Assembly: GCA_002412965.1 (NCBI GenBank)
Contig: DHWB01000003.1
Coordinates: 300,504-364,503 of the forward strand
Length of the DNA: 64,000 bases
Direction: 5' to 3'
DNA from: Desulfomicrobium sp. UBA5193
GTDB lineage: Bacteria; Desulfobacterota; Desulfovibrionia; Desulfovibrionales; Desulfomicrobiaceae
Shown here: positions 1 to 8,683 of the stretch, piece after piece
Layout of the letters: each line of letters begins with the position of its first letter
Numbering within the stretch: position 1 is the stretch's first letter
Notes under the pieces: generated by a model
The model's database searches: none
What the model saw: the letters and a program-made list of their open reading frames with translations, nothing else
Told to the model about the DNA's origin: nothing
Position numbers and translations under genes: made by a program

Positions 1-53
1 TGTCGTATCCCGCAGGCTGAATTCCCGCGTTCATGGCGTTGTCCTTGAAGAAC

Positions 54-73
54 GGGGCCAGTTGCCTGGCCCC
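54..73 (-). terminator. Hairpin downstream of symporter operon
   Basis: A perfect 8-bp stem (GGGGCCAG / CTGGCCCC) with a TTGC loop lies ten bases past the stop codon of the minus-strand symporter gene. On the minus strand the following bases are only weakly T-rich, so it is a plausible but not textbook intrinsic terminator. Confidence 0.45.
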
Positions 74-82
74 GGTAATGGT

Positions 83-1858
83 TTAGTGATCCACCGCCGC
101 GCCCGCTCCGCGAGGGATGCGCACGCTTTCGACCATTTCCTGCACGGCGGCCGGAGGAGCCTTGGTGATCAGGGAGACACCGAATGTCACCGCGAAGTTG
201 AGGACCATGCCTACGGTGCCGATGCCCTCGGGGCTGATGCCGAAGAACCAGGGGGACACGCCCATGAACTTGGTCTGCACAATATAGAGCATGGTGAAGC
301 CGATGCCGGTGATCATGCCGCAGATGGCTCCCTCCTTGGTCGCGCGCTTCCAGAAGATGCCGAGCACGATGATGGGGAAGAAGGACGACGAGGCGAGTCC
401 GAAGGCCAGAGCCACCACCTGGGCCACGAAGCCCGGAGGGTTGATGCCGAAGTAGCCCGCGATGACCACGCCGACGCCGACCATGATCCGGCCGATGAGC
501 AGGCGTTTTTTCTCCGAGGCTTCGCGGTTGATGATGCGATAATAAAGGTCATGCGAGATGGACGACGCGATGACCAGCAGCAGCCCGGCGGCCGTGGACA
601 GGGCCGCGGCCAGTCCGCCCGCCGCGACCAGGGCGATGACCCAGGGCGGAAGCTGGGTGATCTCGGGCGTGGCCAGCACCATGATGTCGTTGTCTATGTA
701 CAGTTCGTTGGTGTTGTCGACGGACTCGTTCTTGATCATCCGCTGGCCGTGCTGGCCGGTTTCCCCGCTGAAAATGGGCTTGCCCTTGAAGGCCGCGCCG
801 GCACGGTAGGTGATTATGCCGTCGTTGTTCTTGTCCATCCAGGCCAGAAGCCCGGTTTTTTCCCAGTTCGCGAACCACGAGGGCACGGAGGAATAGGCCT
901 GGTTGTTGAGCGCGTTGATCAGCGTGTAACGGGCAAAGGCGCCCAGGGCCGGGGCCGCCGTGTACAGGAGGGCGATGAAGATGAGGGCATAGAAAGCCGA
1001 GAGCCGCGCCGCGCGCACCGTGGGCACGGTGTAGAAGCGGATGATGACGTGGGGCAGGCCCGCCGTGCCGACCATGAGGCACATGGTGATGGCGAAGACA
1101 TCAAGCATGGGCTTGGTGCCGGGTCCGAAGGCCGTCGTGTATTCGGCGAAGCCCAGGTCCGTGCCGATCTGATTGAGGGTGCTCAGCAGGTATTTCCCCG
1201 CGTCGGGGCCGGCCAGGATGGTGTCGCCAAAACCCATCTGCGGAATGGGGTTGCCCGTCAGCTTCAAGGAGATGGCCACGGCCGGGATGATGAAGGCCGT
1301 GATCAACACGCAGTACTGGGCGACCTGGGTCCAGGTGATGCCTTTCATGCCGCCGATGGCTGAATAGAAAAAGACGAGGACCATGCCGATCATGACGCCG
1401 GTGTTGACGTCAACCTCCAGAAAGCGGCTGAAGACGATGCCCACGCCGCGCATCTGCCCAGCGACGTAGGTCAGGGAGATGAAGATTGCGCAGATGAGGG
1501 CCACTACCCGGGCGCCGGAGGAATAGTAGCGGTCGCCGACAAAATCCGGGACCGTGAACTTGCCGAACTTGCGCAGGTAAGGGGCCAAGAGCAGGGCCAG
1601 GAGCACGTAGCCGCCCGTCCAGCCCATGAGGTACATGCAGCCGGAATAGCCCATGAAGGAGATCATGCCGGCCATGGAGATGAACGAGGCCGCGCTCATC
1701 CAGTCTGCGGCCGTGGCCATGCCGTTGGCCAGGGGCGGGATTCCACCGCCGGCGACGTAAAAGCCTTTTGTATCCTTGACCCGCGCGCCCCAGGCGATGC
1801 CTATGTACAGGGCGAAGGTTGCGCCGACTATGAGATAGGTCCACATTTGCAGTGACAT
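83..1858 (-). CDS. Sodium:solute symporter (SSS family, acetate/monocarboxylate type)
   Basis: This 591-residue inner-membrane protein has the hydrophobic pattern of the sodium:solute symporter family, including the N-terminal VKDTKGFYVAGGG and ATAADWMSAASF segments typical of ActP-like carriers. It is the large partner of the DUF4212 small subunit encoded 23 bases upstream, a pairing known for a subfamily of organic-acid symporters. Residues 342-353 (DKNNDGIITYRA) read like an EF-hand loop in an extramembrane segment. The ATG at 1858 is preceded by GGAGG. Sodium-coupled uptake of acetate or a similar acid is inferred from family; the substrate cannot be read from the sequence. Confidence 0.9.
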   Translation of the reverse strand: MSLQMWTYLIVGATFALYIGIAWGARVKDTKGFYVAGGGIPPLANGMATAADWMSAASFISMAGMISFMGYSGCMYLMGWTGGYVLLALLLAPYLRKFGKFTVPDFVGDRYYSSGARVVALICAIFISLTYVAGQMRGVGIVFSRFLEVDVNTGVMIGMVLVFFYSAIGGMKGITWTQVAQYCVLITAFIIPAVAISLKLTGNPIPQMGFGDTILAGPDAGKYLLSTLNQIGTDLGFAEYTTAFGPGTKPMLDVFAITMCLMVGTAGLPHVIIRFYTVPTVRAARLSAFYALIFIALLYTAAPALGAFARYTLINALNNQAYSSVPSWFANWEKTGLLAWMDKNNDGIITYRAGAAFKGKPIFSGETGQHGQRMIKNESVDNTNELYIDNDIMVLATPEITQLPPWVIALVAAGGLAAALSTAAGLLLVIASSISHDLYYRIINREASEKKRLLIGRIMVGVGVVIAGYFGINPPGFVAQVVALAFGLASSSFFPIIVLGIFWKRATKEGAICGMITGIGFTMLYIVQTKFMGVSPWFFGISPEGIGTVGMVLNFAVTFGVSLITKAPPAAVQEMVESVRIPRGAGAAVDH

Positions 1859-1881
1859 ACGTCCTCCGATTGGTCAGTTTG

Positions 1882-2133
1882 CTATTCGTGCACGTCGAAT
1901 TTTTTATCCAGCCGGTCCATGAGCAGGAAATAGGCAAGGATGATGAGCACGAAAACGTAGATGGACCCTTGCTGGGCAAACCAGAAGCCTAGAGGGAAGC
2001 CGCCGAGATGGAAGGCGTTGAGCTGTTCAACGAAGAAGATGCCGAAGCCGTACGAGACCAGGGCCCAGATGGCCAAAAGGATGAGCATGTACGTTTTGTT
2101 TCTTTTCCAGTAGTTTTGCATTGACTTTTCCAT
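1882..2133 (-). CDS. DUF4212 small membrane subunit of the symporter
   Basis: This 83-residue protein has two hydrophobic helices (about residues 15-35 and 55-73) and a charged C-terminal tail. This matches the DUF4212 family, which is almost always encoded just upstream of a sodium:solute symporter, as here. The start at 2133 is chosen because AAGGGGGG lies just upstream; an upstream in-frame extension to 2298 is possible but lacks family character. It is probably an accessory subunit for the downstream symporter, co-transcribed with it. Confidence 0.85.
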   Translation of the reverse strand: MEKSMQNYWKRNKTYMLILLAIWALVSYGFGIFFVEQLNAFHLGGFPLGFWFAQQGSIYVFVLIILAYFLLMDRLDKKFDVHE

Positions 2134-2338
2134 GTGGTCCCCCCTTGTTGTGAGATGCGATGCTGAAATGCGACTCCGCCGGATTGAACATGGCTCCCTC
2201 CTGACATGGATCGCACGCCATTGCACCTGCTTTCCGGTGAAAGGAGAGAGAATGCGGTTATTGGCGAATGGATGGATCGTGGCTCGGATGAGCGGCAATG
2301 CATCGCCGCTGACCGGTGTGCATGCGCCGTTCAGCCAG

Positions 2339-2350
2339 TACTACGTAGTA
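2339..2350. promoter_or_regulatory. 12-bp perfect palindrome in the 2134-2507 divergent gap
   Basis: The 374-bp gap between the minus-strand symporter operon and the plus-strand macro-domain gene must contain both promoters. The only strong symmetric element I see is TACTACGTAGTA, a perfect palindrome that could be an operator. No clear -35/-10 or -24/-12 pair was recognised, and the regulator is unknown. Confidence 0.25.
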
Positions 2351-2507
2351 TGAACGCGTATGCGTGGATGAGAGGACGTACTTGTTTGTGCCGGATGAGG
2401 ACGATGCGTTTTGATGTGGGGAACGGACATGAATGGCCCGTGAACTGCCTCGGCGGCGAGGCCAGTGGTTTGGGATGGGTCTGGAAGCGAGAACATGGGA
2501 GTCTGTC

Positions 2508-3008
2508 ATGATCGAAGTTCGTGTTGTGGATATCACCACTCTTGAGGTGGATGCCATCATCAATGCGGCGAATTCATCCCTGTTGGGCGGAGGAGGGGTG
2601 GACGGCGCCATCCACCGTGCTGCCGGGCCGGAGCTTCTCGCCGAAAGCCGCACCTTGGGCGGTTGTCCCGCAGGTCAGGCGCGGATGACCAGGGGCTATC
2701 GGTTGCCGGCCCCGCACGTGATCCACACCGTCGGCCCGATCTGGCGTGGTGGCGGGCAGGGCGAACGGGAGCTCTTGGCCTCGTGCTATGTGTCGTGTCT
2801 GCGACTGTCCAGGGAGCATGGGTTTAAGAGCGTGGCTTTTCCCGCCATCAGTTGCGGAGCCTACGGCTTCCCGCCAGCCGAGGCCTGCGCGATTGCCGTG
2901 GACCAGGTCCGGGCTTTCCAGGCACAGCACGGCGTGCCCCGAGCCATCATTTTCGCCTGTTTTTCGGAGTCCATGCGCACGTTGTATGAGAATCAGCTTT
3001 TGCGTTGA
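2508..3008 (+). CDS. Macro-domain protein, O-acetyl-ADP-ribose deacetylase-like
   Basis: This 166-residue single-domain protein starts with the macro-domain signature: VDAIINAANSSLLGGGGVDGAIHRAAG. It then has HTVGPIW and the AFPAISCGAYGFP loop that lines the ADP-ribose pocket. Family members hydrolyse O-acetyl-ADP-ribose or remove ADP-ribose from proteins or nucleic acids in the cytoplasm. The start at 2508 is preferred over 2433 because the domain begins immediately after it. It stands alone between the symporter pair and the aminomutase operon, with no sirtuin or ART partner nearby. Confidence 0.92.
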   Translation: MIEVRVVDITTLEVDAIINAANSSLLGGGGVDGAIHRAAGPELLAESRTLGGCPAGQARMTRGYRLPAPHVIHTVGPIWRGGGQGERELLASCYVSCLRLSREHGFKSVAFPAISCGAYGFPPAEACAIAVDQVRAFQAQHGVPRAIIFACFSESMRTLYENQLLR

Positions 3009-3414
3009 GTTTTTTTTGATTTTCCTTGTGTTTTTCGTTGTTTAGATCGCGTTCGAGAGGTGCGGAATAAGGAAAGAAAAATTCCGATCTGGCAGGGTCG
3101 GAAATGAAAGTTCTTTTTTTGCTGTATTATTCTAACATTGTTTACTTTTGATGTTCAGTGTGGCCGCCTGAGAAAGACGGAGTGCCGCAGGACCCTGTTT
3201 TGGAGAATTACACCGGGGCAATGGAGTGAACAAAGAGGAATAAAAAGTTCCGCATGATTTTCGGACTTTCTTGAATGTTTTGTGATTTAGCCTTGTAAAA
3301 GAGCATGTTGAGTCTTTGGTATGGGTGATGCTTGAGTGGGGCTACACGTTCGAGGATCAATGGTGAACTTCGAACCATGCCAAAATTCATCCAACCACAC
3401 CGAAGAGGAATATC
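3009..3414. other. AT-richer intergenic region upstream of the aminomutase operon
   Basis: These 406 bases hold no convincing gene. They are T-rich just after the macro-domain stop and should contain the promoter of the kamA operon, but I could not identify a reliable promoter, riboswitch or terminator by eye. Confidence 0.4.
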
Positions 3415-4638
3415 ATGAGTTTTGCCAAATTCGCCCCGGAAGAACCTCCCGAAGCTGGCCTTGAACCGGCCGAACCTCCTTCCAGGCTGCGACACGCCTC
3501 TCAGAACCAGGAACTCGCCTCCTGGGCTCTTCACAAAAATTTTCTGGCCACCCATTTTCCCGAAGCCTCGCAGAAGGACTGGGACAGCTGGCGCTGGCAG
3601 TTGAAGCATCGCATCACCTCTCCGCAACGCATGGCCGCCATGCTGGGGTTGGAATCGTCATTCGTCCCGGGGAACGCCCACGCCTTCCCGGCTGCCGTGA
3701 CGCCCTACTATCTGTGGGTCGCCTCCCGCAGCCGGGCCGTGCAGCGCTGCATCCTGCCCGACGTCCGCGAAACCGACATCCGTCCCTACGAAATGGCCGA
3801 TCCTCTGGGCGAGGAAGGGCATAGCCCGGTTCCGGGCATAGTGCACCGCTACCCGGACCGTGTGCTCTTTCTGGTCACGGAGTTCTGCTCCACCTATTGC
3901 CGCTACTGCACGCGTTCGCGCCTGGTGGGCAAGAGCGGGCATCGCTCGGACGTGCGTTCCTGGCAGGCGGCGCTGGAATATATCCGCGCACATCCCGAGG
4001 TTCGTGACGTGCTGCTTTCCGGCGGCGACCCGCTGACCCTGCCGGACATGAAAATCGAATGGCTGCTGTCGCAGCTGCATCGTATCCCACATGTGGAGGT
4101 CGTGCGCATCGGCACCAAGGTTCCGGCCGTGCTGCCGCAGCGCATCACCCCAGCCCTGGTGCGCATGCTGCGCCGGTACCATCCGTTGCTCATCAGCCTG
4201 CATTTCGCCCATCCCGATGAGATCACCCCGGAGACGGCGACCGCCTGCAACCGGCTGGCCGACGGCGGCATTCCGCTGGGCAGCCAGACCGTGCTGCTGG
4301 CCGGCGTGAATGATGACGTGGACACCATGAAGCGCCTCATGCACGGCCTGATCCGCAACCGCGTCCGGCCCTATTATCTGTACCAGTGCGATCCCATTCC
4401 CGGCTCCACGCATTTTCGCACGCCCGTGGACACAGGACTTTCGATCATCCAGGGCCTGCGCGGGCACACCTCCGGTTATTGCGTGCCGACCTATGTCATT
4501 GACGCCCCGGGCGGCGGAGGCAAGGTGCCGCTGCAGCCGGATTACGCCTTGGGACGTGATGGGCAGAACGTGATGCTGCGCAACTACGAGGGCCGCGTGT
4601 TTCAATATCCGGACGTCAACGCAGGGCAGGAGGTCTGA
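3415..4638 (+). CDS. kamA: Radical SAM lysine 2,3-aminomutase (KamA family)
   Basis: The 407-residue protein carries the radical-SAM cluster motif with cysteines at 158, 162 and 165 (CSTYCRYC), the SGGDPL motif near 202-207 and a PGGGGK segment whose Lys370 should bind PLP. Asp326 (YQCD) and Asp363 (VIDAPGGGGK) align with Asp293 and Asp330 of clostridial lysine 2,3-aminomutase. Those residues hold the substrate side-chain amine and are replaced in glutamate 2,3-aminomutases, so lysine to beta-lysine conversion is the best guess. It is the first gene of a four-gene operon and its stop overlaps the next start by one base (TGATG). An ~60-residue N-terminal extension precedes the conserved core. 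Confidence 0.9.
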   Translation: MSFAKFAPEEPPEAGLEPAEPPSRLRHASQNQELASWALHKNFLATHFPEASQKDWDSWRWQLKHRITSPQRMAAMLGLESSFVPGNAHAFPAAVTPYYLWVASRSRAVQRCILPDVRETDIRPYEMADPLGEEGHSPVPGIVHRYPDRVLFLVTEFCSTYCRYCTRSRLVGKSGHRSDVRSWQAALEYIRAHPEVRDVLLSGGDPLTLPDMKIEWLLSQLHRIPHVEVVRIGTKVPAVLPQRITPALVRMLRRYHPLLISLHFAHPDEITPETATACNRLADGGIPLGSQTVLLAGVNDDVDTMKRLMHGLIRNRVRPYYLYQCDPIPGSTHFRTPVDTGLSIIQGLRGHTSGYCVPTYVIDAPGGGGKVPLQPDYALGRDGQNVMLRNYEGRVFQYPDVNAGQEV

Positions 4639-5636
4639 TGCGCATCGGCATGACCTTTGACCTTAAGGACGAATACCTCGCTGCCGGATTTTCGGCCGAG
4701 GAGGTCGCGGAGCTGGACAGCCCGGTCACGGTGGAGGCCATCAGGCAGGCCCTTGTCTCGCAAGGGCACGTGGTCGAGGCGATCGGCAGCGTGAAGAGTC
4801 TGGTGCGCGGCCTGGTCGATGGCCACCGCTGGGACCTTGTCTTCAACATCGCCGAAGGCATGCATGGGCTGGGGCGGGAGGCGCAGGTTCCGGCTCTGCT
4901 CGATGCCTGGGGCATTCCCTATACCTTCTCCGGCCCGGAGATCCTGGCGCTGACCCTGCACAAGGGCTGGACCAATGCCGTGGTCTGCGCCCACGGGGTG
5001 CCGACGGCCGATTTCTGGATCGTGAGCGCTCCGGAAACCGTGGAAGAGGTTGATCTGCCGTTCCCGCTCTTCGTCAAGCCCGTGGCCGAGGGGTCGAGCA
5101 AGGGCATCAGTGCCAAGTCCCTCGTCCGCAGCCGCAAGGAGTTGCGCGAGGTCTGCGCCCATGTGCTTGAGACCTACCGCCAGCCTGCGCTGGTGGAAAC
5201 CTACCTTCCGGGACGTGAGTTTACAGTGGGCCTTCTGGGCAGCGGCAAGTCCAGCAGGGTGCTGGGGGTGATGGAGGTGCTGTCCGTCGCTGACGGGGAT
5301 CGCAGCGCGTATACCTATGCCAACAAGCAGGAGTGGCGGCAGCGGGTCCGCTACAGCGTGGTGGGGGACGAAAAGGCCCTGCAGGCGGCGGACGTGGCCC
5401 TTGCGGCGTGGCAAGCCCTGGGCTGCCTGGACGCCGGCCGTGTGGACGTGCGTCTGGACGGACAAGGCCGCGCCCGCTTCATCGAGGTCAACCCGTTGGC
5501 CGGGCTCAATCCGGAGAGCTCGGATCTGCCCATCCTCTGTCATCATATCGGACTCGAGTACGACATGCTCATCGCCCAGATCGTGGAGTCGGCCGCGCAG
5601 CGGGCCAAGGTTAGGGGCCTGGGTGCGCGGCAGTGA
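4638..5636 (+). CDS. ATP-grasp ligase, D-Ala-D-Ala ligase-like (first of pair)
   Basis: This 332-residue protein has the ATP-grasp layout. An N-terminal domain contains FNIAEGMHG and GIPYTFSGPEI, the central lobe has PLFVKPVAEGSSKGI, and the metal/ATP site reads FIEVNPLAGLNPESSDLP near residue 285. Relatives activate a carboxylate with ATP and join it to an amine. AGGAGG sits just upstream of the ATG, which overlaps the kamA stop. Operon position suggests it acts on beta-lysine or a derivative rather than on cell-wall D-alanine, but the substrate is inference. It is clearly divergent from the second ligase downstream. Confidence 0.85.
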   Translation: MRIGMTFDLKDEYLAAGFSAEEVAELDSPVTVEAIRQALVSQGHVVEAIGSVKSLVRGLVDGHRWDLVFNIAEGMHGLGREAQVPALLDAWGIPYTFSGPEILALTLHKGWTNAVVCAHGVPTADFWIVSAPETVEEVDLPFPLFVKPVAEGSSKGISAKSLVRSRKELREVCAHVLETYRQPALVETYLPGREFTVGLLGSGKSSRVLGVMEVLSVADGDRSAYTYANKQEWRQRVRYSVVGDEKALQAADVALAAWQALGCLDAGRVDVRLDGQGRARFIEVNPLAGLNPESSDLPILCHHIGLEYDMLIAQIVESAAQRAKVRGLGARQ

Positions 5637-6652
5637 ACGCGTTGCGCGTGGCCGTGATCCGCGAAGAGATTGACGAGTCCGCATCCCCTGATGCCCAGGA
5701 TACGGTGCTGCAGGTCAGGTCCGTGTGTGAAAGCCTGGAGCGGGGTGGCTGGGAAAGCGTCCAGATCGTGCTGGGTCACAATCTTCATGTTCTGGAAGAG
5801 AAGCTCCTGGAGACCAGGCCGGACCTGGTCTTCAACCTCGTGGAATCCTATCTCGGAGTGGCCAGTCTCGCCTGCGTGGCCCCGGCCCTGTGCCGCAAGG
5901 CCGGCATCCCGTTCACCGGGGCCGACGAAGGCGTCATGGCCCTGGCCGGAGACAAGGCCGCAGCCAGGCGGCTGATGAGGAGCGCGTCCATTCCCGTGCC
6001 GGACGGGGCCAGCCTCGATGAATTGCGGCAGGGCAAGTTTCCCGGAGCCGGGCAGTACATTATCAAGTCGCGATTCGAGGATGCCTCGCTCGGTTTGGAT
6101 GCCGATTGCGTCGTCGAGGCGCTCAGCCGGGGCGAGCTGCAGTGGGCGATGGAAGAGCTGGCCCCGCGTATGGCCGGTGACTGCGTGGCCGAGAGGTATG
6201 TGGCCGGCCGGGAGTTCAATCTGGCCTTGCTGGCTGACCAGCACGGCGGAGTGCAGGCTCTGCCTTTGGCCGAGATGGTCTTTGATTCCCGCATGCCCGG
6301 TCCGGCAATTTTGCATTATGCGGCCAAGTGGCAGGAGGGGAGCGCTGCGTACGCAGCCTCGGTGCGCAGCTTCGACCTGGACGGCGACCGGGAACTGAGC
6401 GCGGCGCTGGTGGATATCGGCCTGCGCTGCTGGGATGTTTTTGGTCTGGCCGGGTACGCTCGTATTGATTTTCGGGTTGCGGAGGACGGCGGGATTTTTG
6501 TCATTGATGTGAACCCCAACCCGTGCATCGCTCCGGATTCGGGCTTTGTGGCCGCCGCCGCCCAGGGCGGGCTGGATCATGTAGAGGTCGTGCGCCGGAT
6601 AGCCCTGGACGCCTTGCGCCGTGCGGGGAAGATGGAGGCGGGTCATGCCTGA
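5633..6652 (+). CDS. ATP-grasp ligase, D-Ala-D-Ala ligase-like (second of pair)
   Basis: This second ATP-grasp enzyme is 339 residues. It shows FNLVESYLG, GIPFTGADEGVMALAGDK and GREFNLALL, and ends the catalytic core with FVIDVNPNPCIAPDSGF. The likely GTG start at 5633 overlaps the preceding stop in a GTGA arrangement, so the two ligases should be translationally coupled. Two unlike ATP-grasp ligases in a row would allow two successive amide bonds, or one heterodimeric ligase. Substrates are unknown. Confidence 0.85.
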   Translation: MNALRVAVIREEIDESASPDAQDTVLQVRSVCESLERGGWESVQIVLGHNLHVLEEKLLETRPDLVFNLVESYLGVASLACVAPALCRKAGIPFTGADEGVMALAGDKAAARRLMRSASIPVPDGASLDELRQGKFPGAGQYIIKSRFEDASLGLDADCVVEALSRGELQWAMEELAPRMAGDCVAERYVAGREFNLALLADQHGGVQALPLAEMVFDSRMPGPAILHYAAKWQEGSAAYAASVRSFDLDGDRELSAALVDIGLRCWDVFGLAGYARIDFRVAEDGGIFVIDVNPNPCIAPDSGFVAAAAQGGLDHVEVVRRIALDALRRAGKMEAGHA

Positions 6653-7133
6653 GTGGGCTTTTCGGGACCTGGTCCAGGAGCGTGATCTTCATGACGTACG
6701 CGACATCGTCGCCTCGACGGGATTTTTTTCCGTCGAGGAAATTGACGTGGCCCAGGAACTGGTGGCGGAGCACCGGCAGCACGGTCCAGCCAGCGGGTAT
6801 CTTTTCGTCTTTGCCGAGGATTCGTCCGGGCGGGTGATGGGGTATGCCTGTTATGGCCCGGTGCCGTGCACCGCGCGCACGTACGATCTTTACTGGATTG
6901 CGGTCCGTGCCGAGACGCGGGGCCTTGGGCTGGGGCGGGCCCTTGTTGTCGAGGTCGAAAATCGGCTGCGGGCGACGGGGGGCGGCAAGCTGATCGCCGA
7001 GACCTCGTCGCGGGAGCAATACGCGCCGACGCAGGGTTTTTACCGCTCCTGCGGCTTCTTCGAAGAGGCCCGCATCCGGGACTATTACGCTCCGGGCGAG
7101 GATATTCTTTATTTTACCAAGCAGATCGGCTAG
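6645..7133 (+). CDS. GNAT-family N-acetyltransferase
   Basis: This 162-residue protein has the acetyl-CoA loop RGLGLGRAL and the downstream FYRSCGFFEEARIRDYY typical of GNAT enzymes. The ATG at 6645, preceded by GGAGG at 6634-6638, overlaps the end of the second ligase by eight bases, which marks it as the operon's last gene. Known methanogen and bacterial systems pair a KamA-type aminomutase (AblA) with an acetyltransferase (AblB) to make the osmolyte N-epsilon-acetyl-beta-lysine. This protein could play the AblB-like role, with two ligases added. Confidence 0.87.
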   Translation: MPEWAFRDLVQERDLHDVRDIVASTGFFSVEEIDVAQELVAEHRQHGPASGYLFVFAEDSSGRVMGYACYGPVPCTARTYDLYWIAVRAETRGLGLGRALVVEVENRLRATGGGKLIAETSSREQYAPTQGFYRSCGFFEEARIRDYYAPGEDILYFTKQIG

Positions 7134-7207
7134 CACGCATTGGCGGGAAGACCTTGAAACGATGTGACTCCTGACTCCCGTCACTGACCACCACCGCCGA
7201 GAAGAAC

Positions 7208-8422
7208 ATGAAGGTTTTCATTTTTGCCGTATGCCTTTTGTCCATGTTTGCCTGCGTCAAGCGCTCCGCGCCACCGACCGTGACGGTGGAACCCCCCATT
7301 CTCTCCGAATTCGCGGAGCTCGACACGCTCCACAGGCAGTTCACAGGCTTTCGCGACGATCCTCGCTTTTTGCGGTACGGATTCACCTTCAATTCCCCCT
7401 ATGCCGACTGGCTGCAGCGGGTCCGCGATCTGGAGCAGGCCCCGGCTCTGGCCGAGGCTGCGCGCACTTTGGCCGGGCTTGCCGTTGCCGCCCGGATCAA
7501 TGGGACGGACAGCGAGGTGTACAGGCAGTTTGAAAGCCGCTTTTCCCAGGCGTTGCGCACTCCGGCGGCCGAAAAGCAGACGCCGCCGTCCGTTGCCGTC
7601 TCCGCACCCGCGATTTTGCCCACCCCCCAGACCATCGTAAACAACATCACGCTTCTCTTCAGCGGGGATACTCAAGGAGTGGTCTATTCCCAGCCAGGGG
7701 GATTCGGCCCGATTGGCGGCCTTGCCCGGCGTCCGCCCACCATCGATCACTTCCGGGCGGAAGACCCCGGCACCTTGGTGCTCGATGCCGGAGACGCTTT
7801 TGTCTCGGGATTCGCCAAAGCCGAGGCGATCAACAAGGTGCTGGTCCGCGCCATGAACCATATGCGCTACGATGCCATGGGGCTGGGTCCGCATGATCTG
7901 GCCATTGGCGAGGTCATGCTGCGGGAGCTTGTCAGCATCGCGTCATTTCCCCTGATCTGTTCAAATCTGCAGTTCCAGAAGGGCGTGGAGCCATGGATCA
8001 AACCCTATGTCCTGATCAACCGCAATCAGGCCAGGATCGCGCTCGTGAGCCTGCTGCCGCCAGCGTCGGGCGTTAAGATCACCGGCGCCGAGTTCGTCCC
8101 CCCCAGGCAAGCCTTGCAGGCTATGCTGCCGGAACTCAGGGCCAAGGCCGATTGCATTGTGCTTCTGACGCAATTTGGCAGTGAGGAGATATCGGCGCTG
8201 CTGGGCGCTGAAGACGCCGTGGACGTGATCCTTGGCGACGGCAAGGTAAAATCGGGCGAAAACCCTGCATACCTCCCGGCAATGCCCAAGGGGCTTGGTT
8301 TTGGACTCGTCCGTCTGAATAAATCGGATGCCGGAACTTTCCGTCCTGTTGAGAGCCTGCCCGTGCTCATGGGCGATGCTTCGGACGAACGTGTGCTTCA
8401 GATTATGGACGAACTCAAATAA
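7208..8422 (+). CDS. 5'-nucleotidase/UshA-like lipoprotein with degenerate metal motifs
   Basis: The 404-residue product has a short N-terminal signal ending in a possible lipobox (MFAC, Cys16). A region from ~145 onward has the order of UshA/calcineurin-like phosphoesterase motifs: LLFSGDTQG, GPIGGLARR, LVLDAGDAF, GLGPHD and SLLPP. Normal family members have D-x-H-G and GNHE at the first and third positions. Here the first motif lacks the histidine and GNHE reads GPHD, so catalysis may be lost or altered. Residues ~20-140 are a separate helical, Pro-rich region. It probably sits in the periplasm, and lies 58 bases upstream of tRNA-Ala on the same strand. Confidence 0.7.
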   Translation: MKVFIFAVCLLSMFACVKRSAPPTVTVEPPILSEFAELDTLHRQFTGFRDDPRFLRYGFTFNSPYADWLQRVRDLEQAPALAEAARTLAGLAVAARINGTDSEVYRQFESRFSQALRTPAAEKQTPPSVAVSAPAILPTPQTIVNNITLLFSGDTQGVVYSQPGGFGPIGGLARRPPTIDHFRAEDPGTLVLDAGDAFVSGFAKAEAINKVLVRAMNHMRYDAMGLGPHDLAIGEVMLRELVSIASFPLICSNLQFQKGVEPWIKPYVLINRNQARIALVSLLPPASGVKITGAEFVPPRQALQAMLPELRAKADCIVLLTQFGSEEISALLGAEDAVDVILGDGKVKSGENPAYLPAMPKGLGFGLVRLNKSDAGTFRPVESLPVLMGDASDERVLQIMDELK

Positions 8423-8479
8423 CAGGAAAAAACGCTTGCTTTTTCAAATCGGTTTGGGCAGTAACCGTTCTCGCGTTGT

Positions 8480-8555
<76 letters not shown>

Positions 8556-8560
8556 ATTTA

Positions 8561-8683
8561 CGCTTAAAAACATTAGGTTACTAGAATGCCAAAATGAAAA
8601 AGCTGTCAGAGATGACGGCTTTTTTTCTTTTCGTTTGATCTGGATTATTTCCCGCCTTTAGGCTGAACTTCCTCTTTCGTTGA
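8561..8683. repeat. Left copy of ~125-bp imperfect direct repeat next to tRNA-Ala
   Basis: The sequence starting CGCTTAAAAA just after the tRNA and running through a terminator to CCTCTTTCGT recurs, with scattered mismatches and small gaps, at 15519-15645. The copies share the CATTAGGT, GAATGCCAAAAT, terminator hairpin, TCGTTTGATCT and CCTCTTTCGT blocks. They bracket the IS-scarred 8.7-15.5 kb segment. Confidence 0.8.
8601..8630 (+). terminator. Rho-independent terminator after tRNA-Ala
   Basis: An 8-bp stem AGCTGTCA/TGACGGCT with a GAGA loop is followed by seven T residues, 45 bases after the tRNA end. It fits termination of the tRNA transcript. Confidence 0.85.

Noticed and set aside
62..1363. 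433-codon plus-strand frame opposite the symporter
   Set aside because: Highly Asp/Gly/Arg/His-rich shadow of the minus-strand symporter gene.
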